A DNA stretch of 64,000 nt from Lunularia cruciata (taxonomy: Eukaryota; Streptophyta; Marchantiopsida; Lunulariales; Lunulariaceae), in assembly GCA_948567375.1 (NCBI GenBank), contig OX419755.1:42227001-42291000 (forward strand). The letters are read 5' to 3'. The notes beneath the pieces were generated by a model. The model was not told the origin of the DNA and did not search any database. It saw only the letters and a program-made list of their open reading frames with translations. The translations under genes and the position numbers were made by a program. This document shows, one piece after another, positions 22,825-34,650 of the stretch (its first letter is position 1; every line of letters starts with the position of its first letter).

Positions 22825-23511
22825 CTAAATACTGAACTTGTTCTGGCAATCAGAATCCTTCAAGGTTGCGTTGCTAATGAAAATCTCCAGCTCGCAGTTG
22901 CTATTAGCCACGGCATTTTTCAGCTTGATAATGCCCAGGAAACTTGCAGTTCCCCTAATTTCCACCCGGGTTCCAATTGGGAGTATTCCAGACGCGATGT
23001 CCTCAGTGAGATTCTTGTTAAAAAGAGCCCCAGTTATCTGTACTTCAATGGGAACATCGAGCTTGGCACTACTTCTCGCCTTGATCTCGCCTGCTGGAAT
23101 AGACGAGTCTCCTATCTCCTTACCATGGTAGAAAATAAACGCCGTCGTGTTCCTGTACTTGAACCCAGCATAATTTGGATTCTTCACTGTCACTTTGGTG
23201 TCCAATTTCACGTCAACAGAGGCATCGAAGTTAGTAAAAATCTCATCTAAGTTCAACTTTAAGTCCTCGAGAGTCACAGAATCGATCGTCAGCTCAGGAT
23301 CTCTAGGCTTGAATACAGTGAATGCCAGGATGATTAAGATTACAATTAGCAGTACGGAAATCCCTGTGGTGATACCGCAGCAAATAAGACACTTCCTTTT
23401 CCTTGATCTCTTCTGCGGCTTGACTCCGTCCGCCCTCTCAGGACTCGCGATAGCAAAAGATTTCGTTCCTCCCGTCTCAGGGTCCATGACGAAGGTCTTC
23501 CTGCTTCCCAC
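22825..23511 (-). CDS. LEA_2 domain protein, NDR1/HIN1-like (single exon)
   Basis: 228 residues, uninterrupted. A basic stretch (KPQKRSRKRKC, 31-41) precedes a membrane helix at about 45-67 (ITTGISVLLIVILIILAF). The LEA_2 fold follows at about 90-215: VDVKLDTKVTVKNPNYAGFKYRN with the NPN motif at 111-113, then an AFIFYHGKEIG strand pair, IPAGEIKARS and a long domain end with LELEIF-like strands. Family knowledge: NDR1/HIN1-like proteins are plasma-membrane-anchored, with the LEA_2 domain outside the cell, and many act in defence or stress responses. The exact role here cannot be read from sequence. The ATG at 23511 gives an 8-residue longer product than the next ATG at 23487; both are plausible. 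No intron is typical for the family. Confidence 0.92.
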   Translation of the reverse strand: MGSRKTFVMDPETGGTKSFAIASPERADGVKPQKRSRKRKCLICCGITTGISVLLIVILIILAFTVFKPRDPELTIDSVTLEDLKLNLDEIFTNFDASVDVKLDTKVTVKNPNYAGFKYRNTTAFIFYHGKEIGDSSIPAGEIKARSSAKLDVPIEVQITGALFNKNLTEDIASGILPIGTRVEIRGTASFLGIIKLKNAVANSNCELEIFISNATLKDSDCQNKFSI

Positions 23512-25744
23512 GTCTTCTGTCCACCTCTATCTATCTAGGCCACCTCTACTCAACTCTCAATTCTCTGAGCTGCCTGACTCCAATCCTGTTTGTTCACTAA
23601 AATGTGTCTGCGATTGACCCATCTATAGTCCTGCCAAGAACCCTCGCTTGCATGCCAACGGAACCAGTGGGACATTACTGGGATTTGAAGCTTCCACCAG
23701 CTCGCTTCCTGCGGTACTTGTTCGCTGTCTTCAGAAAACGAACCTCTCGAAACGTTTTCATATTTATTTGGTGAGCCTGGCGTGAATGTTTCTGCGCCGG
23801 ATTGTGCCCAATTTCAAGCCAGACGATCGACCGAGGAAGTCGCGTGTCGGAGTACGAGAGAACCTGCGACCGTCTCGATGATTCAGCAAACCAGCTCATG
23901 CTCATGATTAGCGTACATAATGAAGGAGATATTTCAAAGTGTATTAGTTCTTTATTATTTTTTTAACCTTTAGTAGGTATAGAATCTTGTGTTGTTTGGT
24001 TATTGGGTTTGCCGTTTACGTGTTTTCCCGGATTTCTTTCTCTCTTTAATCCAATCTAAACGTGGACATTGAACAGGACCAAAGCTTGTCTTAGACCATA
24101 CCTACATACCTGATTAATTAATTTAAGAAATTCTATAATTATATTTGAAGCAAATTTTCTTCGTGAATATCAATTTACACTTCTATAGATGGAATGAACT
24201 AAGAATTTCTTACCACCCGGTTGTTTGGCCTAGATCACTAACATCAACCTTTGCTACACCTAAAGATTTTCCATCTTGCTTCACCGAATGTTTATCAGGA
24301 TGAAACGTTGATAGCATAATGATCTCATTTGGATCCATATGGAAGGCTCCTCTTATTAATAGAGGGAACTATTTGTTTGAAATGGCGACTTCCCTTCCCT
24401 TGTTATTGTTGTTTTCCACTTCCAAGATACAAGGTTTTCGGATACTTTGTCTTAACAACTGATTCGCTTAATACCACTCTCAAGACTGGTAAATCTCTCA
24501 CCATTTTCTCTTGGATTTATAATACGACCAGGGAATACATAATTTGCTTCTCATTAAGAAGAAAGGAGATCAGTACATTATTGGTGTGTTAGAGGTCAAA
24601 ACTTATGTGCTTTTAGGAACGACAAACTTACCATCATATCTTGCTACCCTGCATTTCGTCGCTATATACAAGAAGTTTACATGTCCAACATCACCTGATA
24701 GACTTGTTAGGTGTGGCTGGTGTTGATAACACCAAACCAATAAGGGCTTGTGAGAAAGAAAAGATTACCCATTGTATATTTCCAAATCCAGAAGCGTAGA
24801 CTTACACTTGGAGCTCTGTGCATAAAATACAATTTGTACACCTTTATTTCGCAGATTTGCATGCGAAGAGAGTGATCCGTAAACTTTGGCAGAGTCTTTC
24901 TCCAATATTGAAAGCAAAGTTCAATAGCACAATTCGTGCGTTGTCTTGACTATGTTCACGCTTGAATATCGGAATAATTGCCATGTTTTCAATGGTTTCG
25001 AAGACTAAATTCTCCTCCAGATTCCCATGTGGCGAGGTCGGTCACTTCTACCTTCGGCCCCGTCTTTCTACTCATTTGCTAAAACCAAAATAATATCCTC
25101 GTCACACTGTTGTAGGTCGTTATGTACAAAAGCCTATTAACCAGGAGAACTGCCGGGAAATGCGTCGCCAGTTGTCAGGAACCTCGTCGCGACAAGATGT
25201 GACCAAAGTGTGGTCGCGCAACGACGATGAAGAGAAACTCATGGGCGGTGGCCTGGGTCGGACCGGTAATGTCGAGAGGAGCACGGCCTTTATGTTACCA
25301 AACGCCATGAATGAGACAGGTGCTTACTTTGCAGGATGCGTGAATCTAACGGCTTGTGTTCGATACTTGAGCGGAGGGCGATGGAGAGGTCCCGTTGACA
25401 TGACACGCGTGAGAACGTCACTCATTGAAAGACCTTGGTCGTGCCTCCTGCATTGTAAACTTCAAGACTGCTAGAGGGGCGGACTCTGCAGTTTAACATT
25501 CACCTGGTTAGATTCCCTGAGTTCCTATTGGTTAAAGAGCTCACCGCGTTAATTTGGAAACTTTGGATACGTCGCTAATCCGAAGGCTTTAGCCGACCAA
25601 TTCGCTGGCCTAAATTCCCCTGGTTCCCTTCTGAACTATCAAGAACGCGACTAAAGTTAGTAGTACTCTCAAGTGCTTCATTTACCACGTACTTCCACTC
25701 AAGAGTTATCGACTACAGTCTTTGGATCACCATAGTGTCGAGAA
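23512..25744. other. Intergenic region, no recognised gene
   Basis: It includes the promoter side of the LEA_2 gene (23512 onwards, read minus). The open frames at 24329-24592 and 25160-25474 (plus) show no family motif and no supporting splice pattern. Confidence 0.45.
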
Positions 25745-26540
25745 AAGGGCGACCGCCTCGAAAACAGGAAGGATGAGAAGACCCCATCAAGCGATACAAG
25801 GGAGAGATAAAACATGTAAAATGGAGCTAAGCCACAATAGAGTCGAGGTGAGAAATCTGCACCGCTGCACCTAAGATATCAGAGTTATGCAAATAGTCAG
25901 GTTTATAGACAATATAGACAACATAAGCATCCAAGGAAGCATCACCTAGTGTGATGGCTCTCCTATGGATTGCACCCGCCACTGTCCTATGTAGAGTAAT
26001 AGACACACTTAGTCTAAAATATATTACAAAGTATGAGAGTGAGAGTGATACCCCTAGTGCCTAACATGATAAATTCTCATGCACTCCCTTACCAATGTGT
26101 AGAACGACATGTCTTTCACTCCATATAACTCCAAGGCTAGGGGGGACAAAGAGGTGACCACGCTGCATACCCCTATACTTTGAGACCTTGCACATGGCTG
26201 CTGCTCATCCACGGGGATGGGTAATCACTCCCTCCGAAATTGTATCATGTGTAGGGTCCGTAATCATGACATCCGCTATTGTCACCTGATCATCTCGGAC
26301 CAAGTATAAATCTACCCTGACACATGTAGTCTGCAAAGCATATGAACGCTCACCCCAAGCCAAATATCCTTTCTCTCGTGCCATAGCAAACACTATGTCT
26401 TTAATAGTATTGTGTGTAGCTATCCTCTATCCTCCAACAAGACACCGTGTCATATGGACAGTTGCTACATCTAGTGTAGAATGATATTCACAAGTGAGTA
26501 ATGAAGATGCAGAAGAGTGAACCAAACCTAGACAAAATCT
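25745..26540 (-). mobile_element. LINE 3' portion, 5'-truncated, with readable C-terminal ORF2 piece
   Basis: From right to left on the minus strand: a frame at 26393-26205 (FAMAREKGYLAWGERSYAL, then VRVDLYLVRDDQ and IADVMITDPTHD). Then 'ggtgcaatccataggagagc' sequence (about 25960-25985), and the 3' tail with the reverse complement of 'gaagaccccatcaagc', ending in 'cgaccgc' near 25750. The 'xDVVIADPT' module occurs at the C-terminus of a plant LINE ORF2 group, next to a region resembling the restriction-like endonuclease of R2-type LINEs. The plus-strand copy at 50640-51240 has the same order. Confidence 0.65.
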
Positions 26541-28149
26541 CATCTCTATAGAGAAAGTAGCTCGTGCGACAACCTGTAGTATCCTTAGTGTCCGGACAAC
26601 CAAATTGGGGCCCTTCTGCTCGTCCTTTGCTGTTCAGGTTTTCTACTGCTGCTCTTCTCCAGAAAGTACACTGGCATAGAAGAGAAAGACTTCTGACAAG
26701 TTTTCCTGGGATTCTTAAGGGCCTAAGTTTTCATGTGTGCTATACTACTACATGATGAAAATGTTGAAGTTCTTAATGTGATACTTTGCTTTCCCAGGCG
26801 TACTTGAGGACACATTACTCCCATGAATTTCTTCCATGTCTTACACAAGTTATTTATAGGATACAGTCCTTGCCGCTCGTAGATTCAAGTTGGTTCGAGC
26901 CAGTTGAATTGGTAATTTAGTCAAGTATTGTACTGTTGACGTGGGAAAAAGTTACTGCTTTACCAAACACTTTTTTAATCCAGAAAGGCACCGAAACTTC
27001 GAGAAGCTATATGTGATTCACTTCGCTTGTGTGCCTTCGAGTTCACGGCTACAAGCCGCTTTGTTGTAGGTAGGTGTGCAAAGGTCACCTAAAGAATTGT
27101 GGTTTAAATAACTTGGACAGCGGGATCGTAGAAATGTTTAGTTTGCGAACCCCGTTTCTCGTTCCACTCTTAAGATTCCTGGATTCATGACTTCAAGGTC
27201 GTTACCGAATTGGACAAGTAGTCAGGCGGACAAAGCCTTCACAAAGTATGCTTACAAGCACAGGCATAAGTCGCATGAACTATGTAAGGAGGCATGTTTG
27301 CTTTACCCTATCCGAAACGTTCACAGAAATTTATATTAGATGAATACACCAGTCGGATTTCTCTGTCAGGAGGCGTTCCAGCAACATCTCTGAACGGTAG
27401 GGGAATAGTGAGATCTGAGATGTTGAATATTGTGCCTGACCGCTCTGTGTACAAGTCTTTTATTCTGTGTTTCTGAAGACGTATAAGTTTCATGGCCTTC
27501 GGAATTGATCAAGCTTAGCATCAGTTTTGAACGCATATCCCAGATGTTGGGCTCTTAATTTTTATGTGTGGAAGGCCACAAGGAGAAGTTGAACAAGTCT
27601 AAAAAGCAAACAGTCTTTTCCAGACTACGCGTGTTGATTCTCGTCTTGTGTCTGACTCCACAACTTTCTTGACTACTAAAGGTTTACTTGAGCAAGATTT
27701 TACAAACAAGTCCATACTTGCCTACATTTATCACGGGAGTGTCAGCAAAATCTGAGGATAGGACAAGCTCGCCTTCGCGTTTCCATGGAGCAGAAGCTCG
27801 CCTCTTAGATAAACTAAAAGAAACTCTACGCAACAAGTGTTCTACGCGTGAAAAGAAGTCGCTGCTTGACAATAGTTCTCGGATTCATGGTGTTGGAGTA
27901 AAATTAGGCTGCTTTGAATTGCGGGCACGACCTTTGCTTAGTAGGAATTTACAAGAACAAGAAACTGCCAGGGTAAAGGGTCACAAGGCTCTCTACATAG
28001 CCTCCTGGTATATTCTAAGAGGATAAAATTTGACAAAGAGCTGACACTCCTCCCTCCTATACCCCAATCTGTGATTCGTCTACTTCTGCAGTAGCCACAT
28101 AGGTCAGCTTGGAGTCAAGCTATGTACTACTAGTTTACAGAACGTCAGG
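26541..28149. other. Intergenic region, no recognised gene
   Basis: The frame at 27688-28026 (plus, 112 codons) has no recognisable motif. The segment nearest 28149 is probably 3' UTR of the minus-strand SWIM gene. Confidence 0.45.
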
Positions 28150-31128
28150 TTAGTGAATCTCAAAAATTTCAGGTTTAACAAAGAAATCTCCAACAGGGTC
28201 ATCACTAGCCTCTACCCTGATGGGACTCTGATGTTCTTCAAAAAACCTGTTCTTAAGTTCCTGGTAAGAGATCAAGTATTTGTGCATCAATTCTGGGTTG
28301 TCAGCCATAAAGTTATGAAACTCGGCCTCCTGGTATTTGATCTCTTTAGTCATTTCGATCACACTGGTACCCTCATCAAGTGATGGGTCCCTCAAATCCG
28401 CACGAGAGGCGGAAATCACAATCATAGATGCTGGATATTCAAGGTTTGCGGCATCATGTGGTGTTAGGGTTTCAGAGTTCTCCTCATCAGATGCCTGTTG
28501 GCAACAGTCAGATGTATTCAGGCCTTCTTCACGAGCTGCTTGGACTTTCGTCATACTCATGCTCAATGTGGGTAATTTTCGGATGTTGCCGGGTGTAAGG
28601 GGACGCCCACTGTTCTGTGCGTTTCGGGCACGGTACATTTCAGCAACCTTTACAACATGCTTGCAAAGGTCGCCCATCCGAGACCAGGAGCATGTGCAAC
28701 ACGCCCACTCATGGTGGCCATTGTATACGAGGTACTCCACATATGGTTTAGACATGCTCCTCACCTTGGCTGGCTCCTGTCTATAGGTTGGTAGTTCCAC
28801 ATGATCGTCGGGTATGGACCTGTAGTAGGTTATAAGCACTTACTCAATAAGTATTACTGCAAGACCCTCTGCTCATTGTAACTGGAACTATCATCAATTT
28901 TCATTTATGTATGCATGCAAGGGGCGTTTTTGCATATCGAGTTATATGAAATATCAAGACACATACAAACCTTGCTCGATGATACGCTCCACTGAACAGC
29001 TTCTCTTGGTGGGAAGTCCTCGAGATTCTTCCATCGTAAAGCTGCTCTTGACGAATGTATTGCGCTTCAACATCGCAAACTAGAGAATCAAGCAGCCAGC
29101 TGATTCTCCGCCCAGCAAGACGATTTTTACAGCAAAGATTTCTTCTCTTCAAGTTAGCCAGATAGCTCTCTGTTGCCGCACTGATCTTCATGCTGGCCGT
29201 TGGAAGGTCCATCAAGCATTTGGCCCAAGAGCATATCTTTCTAGGGGTCATCCACTCTCTCTGGAAATATTCATGAAAACTTTTGCACGCATACAAACAT
29301 TCAGCAAATAGTTCCTCAACCAGCTCGGTAATTCTCTGTAGACGTTGCCTAAGGGAGACATAGGATGGATAAGTTTTGTCCATGATGGATCCCAATCTTT
29401 CAAAGAGCATAGTACGTATGCTCCACCCCTTGACCAGGGAAGTTAATTTCTTTCTCCAAGCACTCTTCACGCGTCTTTGAGAGAGATATATCTGAACTTT
29501 ACCACCCCAAACTGACCTGCAAGCAATGTTCTCTGTTAGTGTTCCGAGGTTTGATCCAGATTACAGTCTCTTTCTGCAATAAAGTTGGTGTTATTGGGCT
29601 TACTTCGTTTAATCAAAGAGTTTTAGTCCCTTATTTCGTAAGGCCATGTCTTGTCGAGTGCTAACACACCTTCGGACACTTCTCCAAAATTTTATAACTA
29701 TCTCAGAATCTTCAAAACCTGTCTTTCCTAAAATTTTAGGTTCTGTGACAAGGAAGTACACCATATTTCTTTGGTGCTTGACGGAAGATTGTCCACCACA
29801 AAAGAACGGGGTTTCCAATCGACCGAAGCTTCAAGCATTGACTGCCGCAGAGCTTCCATCCAAGGTTGGGCATCATGCTGATTGATGTTTGGAGTAATAA
29901 TCCAAGCGACTGGAATCCCGTTGTAATATTGGTCCACTGAAAGAATAGTGAACATCCGGTACTACACAACCAAGTCAGGTTTCAGTTCAGGTGGCATGCG
30001 AAAGCCTGGCTACCATGTTCGAGAAGACAGTAAATACACTCACTACGGGATCCACAAAGACATCAGAAACTGACCTGGAGCTTTGTCGGACCATAAGTGG
30101 TTTCACAAATCACAAGCGGTTCTTGACCAGCGGCCAGCATCTTTCCCTTTTGCCAGGAGGTCTGAATGCCAATAACAAATGAAGTCGTACCGGCTTCGAT
30201 CTTGGTATTTGCTGTGGACTGTTGTTCATAAAAGAACACCTTACGCTCATGGCGCTTTCTCCACAAAAGAACTGCAGTTTCATCTAAATTTTGTAACACA
30301 ACCCGTCCTTTCACAAAAGTCTCGGCTATACTACTTATGTCTATTCCACTGAGATATTCACCGTTTGTGTGCTCCACAATCGCACCACCCTGTTTGACTC
30401 TATTTTGTACGAGCTCCCGATGCTCATTTAGAATCTGTTGTGGGGTATATGTATGCTCCAGTCCTGATATAATCCACTCTTGCAGTGCTGGTGAAATGTG
30501 GACTGTCTGTATCAAAGCCTTATTTATATTGTTTGGGTTCAACTTGTCATGGCAGAGAAAGCCATTTGCATCGACATGTGAAATAGATTCATACGTTATC
30601 TTAGCTACATGAGGATGTAGGTATAACCTTTTCACTTCAAAGGAGCACAAACATCCTTTGTCACTACTCTCCTGTTTGCGTAAGGCAATCAGTGAAGTAG
30701 CACACTTATCCTTTCTGCATAGACCGTTTCCACCAAATACACAATAATAGCTGCACAAGCCGGGCCAAACCCTGCAAGTGAGTGTTTCCTGGGAAATTAA
30801 AATATACTATGCAGGACATAGAGCACAGAAAACTTTCATATATTCGAGTAGAAGTTTGAAGAAATCATATGACTCACTAGATATGCTCCAAGTAAGTGTC
30901 CGGATCGGGGGCTGATAAAGATCCTGGCACTCGCATGTAACGCTTCCTTGGAACAAATATAGTTGGATTGAGTCGCCCATTACTCTCCCCGGCTATGAAG
31001 TCCTTCAGGCGAGCATGTGGAATGTAGGCGATGTTTTGAGTCCACTTGATACTTTCGGAAGAGAAGGGACCGGGAGTATTGGGATCTTGAATCCACATTA
31101 ATAATCTCGCAGCACGCTGTAGGAGCAT
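28150..31128 (-). CDS. SWIM zinc-finger, MULE-transposase-derived protein (at least five exons)
   Basis: Exons on the minus strand: about 31128-30878, 30750-30075, 29961-29762, 29516-28971, 28819-28150. All four introns are GT-AG and the joined frame is open for 780 codons. The MULE-type core spans the end of exon 2 to exon 4: ICETTYGPTKLQ, then YRMFTILSVDQYYNGIPVAWII, SFVVDNLPSSTKEIW joined to SVWGGKV, RRVKSAWRKKL, and ATESYLANLK. A SWIM zinc finger lies in exon 5 (WACCTCSWSRMGDLCKH, pattern CxC..CxH). Relatives usually have D in the first motif (FDSTFGT..), DDA in the second and CxWH before RRAW. Here these read E, DNL and SxRR, while the third acidic residue (ESYLANLK) remains. This suggests a host gene derived from a transposase, or an inactive copy. 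The start is uncertain: the ATG at 31128 follows an in-frame stop but could be preceded by another exon (CTCCTACAG nearby). Confidence 0.78.
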
Positions 31129-33010
31129 GGATCGTTAACTATATGAGAGGACGGGGTCTGGGACAAGCTGATAAGGGTATTTAATCCGACCAAGATACTG
31201 TAACGGTCATTCAGCTTGTGCAACGGCCGACATGAGAATGACACAGAGACCTACAGAAGGAACCCTGAACAGCCAGGAAAAACTGGCTCTGCCATAAACA
31301 ATGTGGGTAGCTTCTGCTTCAAGTCTAGCCTGTTGAGCTGGAAAGATATTGATTATAGAAACCATAACTGAGCAGGCAGCAATAGTACCTCTTACAGAAG
31401 CATATTTTATGATCGCTTAAGCATTGTCAAAGGCAATTCCGATGTGAGATGTGAATGCGGACAGCTCTGTAAACAACATAGGTTTACGCAGACGAATCAT
31501 GTATGTCTACACTCCAGCCGGGAAAAAAAGATGATCGTAATAAACCTCCAAATCCACCAAGCTGATTCAATACATCTGTCAAACTGAATAAGGTCACATC
31601 AAACTCATACCGTTTACAAATGAGCAAGGCAAAATGGTTATGTCTGTGAGGAGGTATAGGATTCTAATAACAGCAGACTTTGTTTTCAATCAGTATCTTA
31701 TATCTTCATGACAATCATGATCCAGTAACTGATAATGAGTTGCTATGATTTGCGTGGTTTTGGGCCGCGTCAGCTCCTCAGAGATATACAACATGTCCTA
31801 CGACTCATTGCTTTCTTATCCAATGAACTCGTCTCGGAAAGGACTATGGCGACTTCAGAGAATAGCAATTCAGAGGGACTGTCATGAGACAAACAGACTG
31901 AAGAGTCTCACAGATGCACCAAAAGAATATACATGTTGGATGTAGAAGTCAAACCAAGGTAAACACCACACACCTGAGAAGATCATCAAGAATACTATCA
32001 AGAATAAGGTGACAGAAGAAATAGCAGGGGCAAAGCCAAATATATGAACGGCAGCTGTGTAAGTTAGAAGAACACAAGGGTGTGAATTGTGAGGCTGCCG
32101 AGCACTAGCACTTCACAGAATGTGGGGTATGATAAAGCTAAGAGAAGTTTGTGCATGAAGAAAGATGTCAGATGTCTAAGGGTTGTAAGACCACGCAGAA
32201 CGCGTGGGATGGCTCGAAAGGATGTTCTTCTTTTAAACAATTCGGAATCTATGCAATTTAACACTGAAGTCTACTGTGTGCAGTCAAAGGGCCTGCATAT
32301 CAGAAGAAAATGCGGAGCAATTCAGATTCCTTAGGTCATCACTCCGCATTATAAAAGTCAGATAGATGCAAATCAACGCGATCGGCGCCAAGGAAAGATC
32401 AATGAAAAGCAATTTTCTAGAGAGTTTTGCATCGCAATCACTAGAATAAGCAACTAATTGAACTTTAGGAGAAACCAGGAGTTAGAGTTCCTGGATCAGT
32501 CGGAAAACGAATTTCATTGACAGCATGGTGCTCGTCCATGATTGCTAGCATCACAGGTAGACAGTGTGAACGACATGTGGTGTTGTGATGGCAAAAGATT
32601 TTTCTAACCTTATTTCATGAGAGTTCAAGGACGAGGAGGGAAACCTTCATCGAGAACTGAGCAAGAGTAGAAACCAACACAATCGCAAAAAATGCATGAA
32701 TGGACAGCTGTACATAATGAATAAGATCATCCATATCACCACCCTTCGTTTGCCGGACGGATCACAGAGATCGAATGCATCCAGCCAATCCAGAATTGCA
32801 CTTCTCCCGACGCAATTGGACCACATACATATCACCAGCCACCTCCCACCATCTCAACACATCGAAAGAAATCAGAAAACCGCGGGGCAAGAGAGCCAAA
32901 TGTTAGGGCTTCACACGCGAAATCCAAACACATGTCGTTACAAAATATTGAAAAATCTGCAAGTAGGAGCAAGAACGCCGAGGTCGGCAGCCAAATAAAT
33001 CGAGTTGGTC
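31129..33010. other. Upstream flank of the SWIM gene, no recognised gene
   Basis: It may hold a promoter and untranslated exons of the minus-strand gene. No conserved frame or repeat was recognised. Confidence 0.4.
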
Positions 33011-33154
33011 CTCGAGATCAGAAGTGGGATGTTCACTGGAGCCAGCAACCGGGATAAAGCTGCAGGCAGATCATGTCATTGTGGAGTTCCGACCGAAACT
33101 ATACAGACTTCAGGACATTTCAGATTACTATGGGAAAGAACTTTACATTATATC

Positions 33155-33402
33155 GACCTTATCTGGGTTTGACGTTGACTGTTATAACTCAGTTCGGAGA
33201 ATATACATATCGACCTTATCGCGAAAAGGCGACCACCTAGAACACAAGAAGGAGAAAAAAGGCGACCGCGTAGGAAAAATGAAGGATGGGAAGACCCCAT
33301 CAAGCCGTACAAGGGATACCCCATCAAGCCGTACAAGAAGGATGGGAAGGCCTTATCTGGGCTTGACTTTGACTGTTACAACTCAGTTCGGAATATATAT
33401 AT
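33155..33402 (-). mobile_element. LINE 3' tails flanked by a 55-bp direct repeat
   Basis: 33155-33210 and 33349-33402 are near copies ('ccttatctgggtttgac', then 'actgttataactcagttcgga'). Between them are two or more overlapping LINE tail pieces read minus: 'aaaaggcgaccgcg' (33257), then 'gaagaccccatcaagccgta' at about 33290 and again at about 33320. The flanking copies could be a long target duplication or part of a tandem array. Confidence 0.55.
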
Positions 33403-33689
33403 ATGGAGAGAGTATATATCCCACGATCCTTCTGTCAATGCCATATTAAATCTGCTACTTTGATGGTACAGTACTCTTTCTAGCTCTTATGAAACCTACA
33501 GTATAGTGTTGTGCGGAAGTCCAACATCTTATCATGAGATTTGAGTCAAGCAATTTCATCGAGCCAATCCAAATACAAGTCGTCAGATACGGCAGGTAAG
33601 GCTTTTGTAGACTTTGAGGCGTTAAAAGATTCAAAGTGGGTGAGGTACGAAACACACCACATAATTAAACTATGAATATTTCCTTAAAG

Positions 33690-33960
33690 AGAAAAAAAGG
33701 CGACCGCGGAGGAAAAACGAAGGATGGGAAGACCCCATCAACCCCCACAAGGGGGAGAAAAAAAAAGTAACATGGGGCTAAGCCTCAATAGAGTCTATAC
33801 GAGAAAGGTGCCCTACCGCACCAAGTCATATCGAAGTTTCCATTTTATTTTTTATCTTCTGAAAGATGATTAAAGACGACCGCGTAGGACCTGCTTGTAT
33901 CCTACTCGAGGTAAAATGGGGCTAAGCCCCAATAGTACTGGTACGAGAAATTTGCCCTAC
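33690..33960 (-). mobile_element. Two further LINE 3' tail copies
   Basis: 33690-33830 starts 'aaaaaggcgaccgcgg' and contains 'gaagaccccatcaac', then 'atggggctaagcctcaatag'. 33868-33960 starts 'gacgaccgcgtagga' and contains 'aatggggctaagccccaatag'. The same order is seen in the longer copy at 25745-25850. Both are severely 5'-truncated. Confidence 0.6.
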
Positions 33961-33969
33961 TGTCCCTAA

Positions 33970-34144
33970 AATATCCCAAAGAACCACGTTTCTATATTGT
34001 CTACTGTATGTACAGTATGCAAAGTAGATCCATCGAAATGTAGACTATTATTTACCTAAAATATCCGAAAGACCCACGTTTCATTATTGTCTACTGTATG
34101 GACTGTATGCAAAGTAGATCCAGCGAAATGTAGACTATAATTTA
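33970..34144. repeat. Two-copy tandem repeat, unit about 88 bp
   Basis: 'ctaaaatatcc.aaaga.ccacgttt' through 'gcaaagtagatcca.cgaaatgtagacta' occurs at 33970-34058 and 34057-34144. Confidence 0.85.
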
Positions 34145-34429
34145 CCACAGGTGTATAATGCATACAACTTTGATTGTTTGTAATATACAACTTTGTATAA
34201 TGATTTGATCGTGCAATAAATTCTATGAAAATGCAGTAGATTGTATATATTTAGCTAGTTGTACTGATAAAATCTGAGTAAAAGAGAATATAAGCAATGA
34301 ATGGTTGAATATTTACAGATATCATAAGTAGTTGAATTATTTGGATTATTATCATACAAATGTAACTTTGTTCAGAATTTGGAAAGAACTATGCATGAAT
34401 TATTCGGGTTATAGAAATCCTCGCTCAAA

Positions 34430-34650
34430 TAGTCCATGTATTTGTTATTTAGTTAGTCCATGTATTAGTTATTTAGTTAGTCCATGTATTAGTTATTAGT
34501 TATTTACTATTATTTAGTTATAGGTTTAGCCCCCATGTATTAATTATTAGTTATTTACTATTATTTAGTTATAGGTTTAGCTCCCATTGTATTCACCCTT
34601 GTACGGTTTGATGGGGTCTTCCCCTCCTTCGTGCTGTCTACGCCACCGCC
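34430..34650. repeat. AT-rich minisatellite ending in a plus-strand LINE tail
   Basis: 'tagtccatgtatt.gttatttagt' occurs three times (34430-34500). A unit of about 70 bp, 'attagttatttactattatttagttataggttta', is then repeated twice (34493-34583). Next comes 'cccttgtacggtttgatggg' with 'gtcttcccctccttcg' (34598-34635), the plus-strand form of the LINE tail motif. Confidence 0.7.

Noticed and set aside
22804-23250. 148-codon plus-strand frame
   Set aside because: It is fully antisense to the LEA_2 coding region.
29609-29818. Minus-strand frame WRSVRRCVSTRQDM, considered as coding between exons 3 and 4 of the SWIM gene
   Set aside because: Splicing 29762 to 29516 gives an in-frame join (EIW-SVWGGKV) that matches the expected motif order, so this segment is intron.
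34430-34590. Regular AT-rich repeats considered as a CRISPR-like array
   Set aside because: The repeats are direct and almost contiguous, lack unique spacers, and lie in a plant nuclear context.
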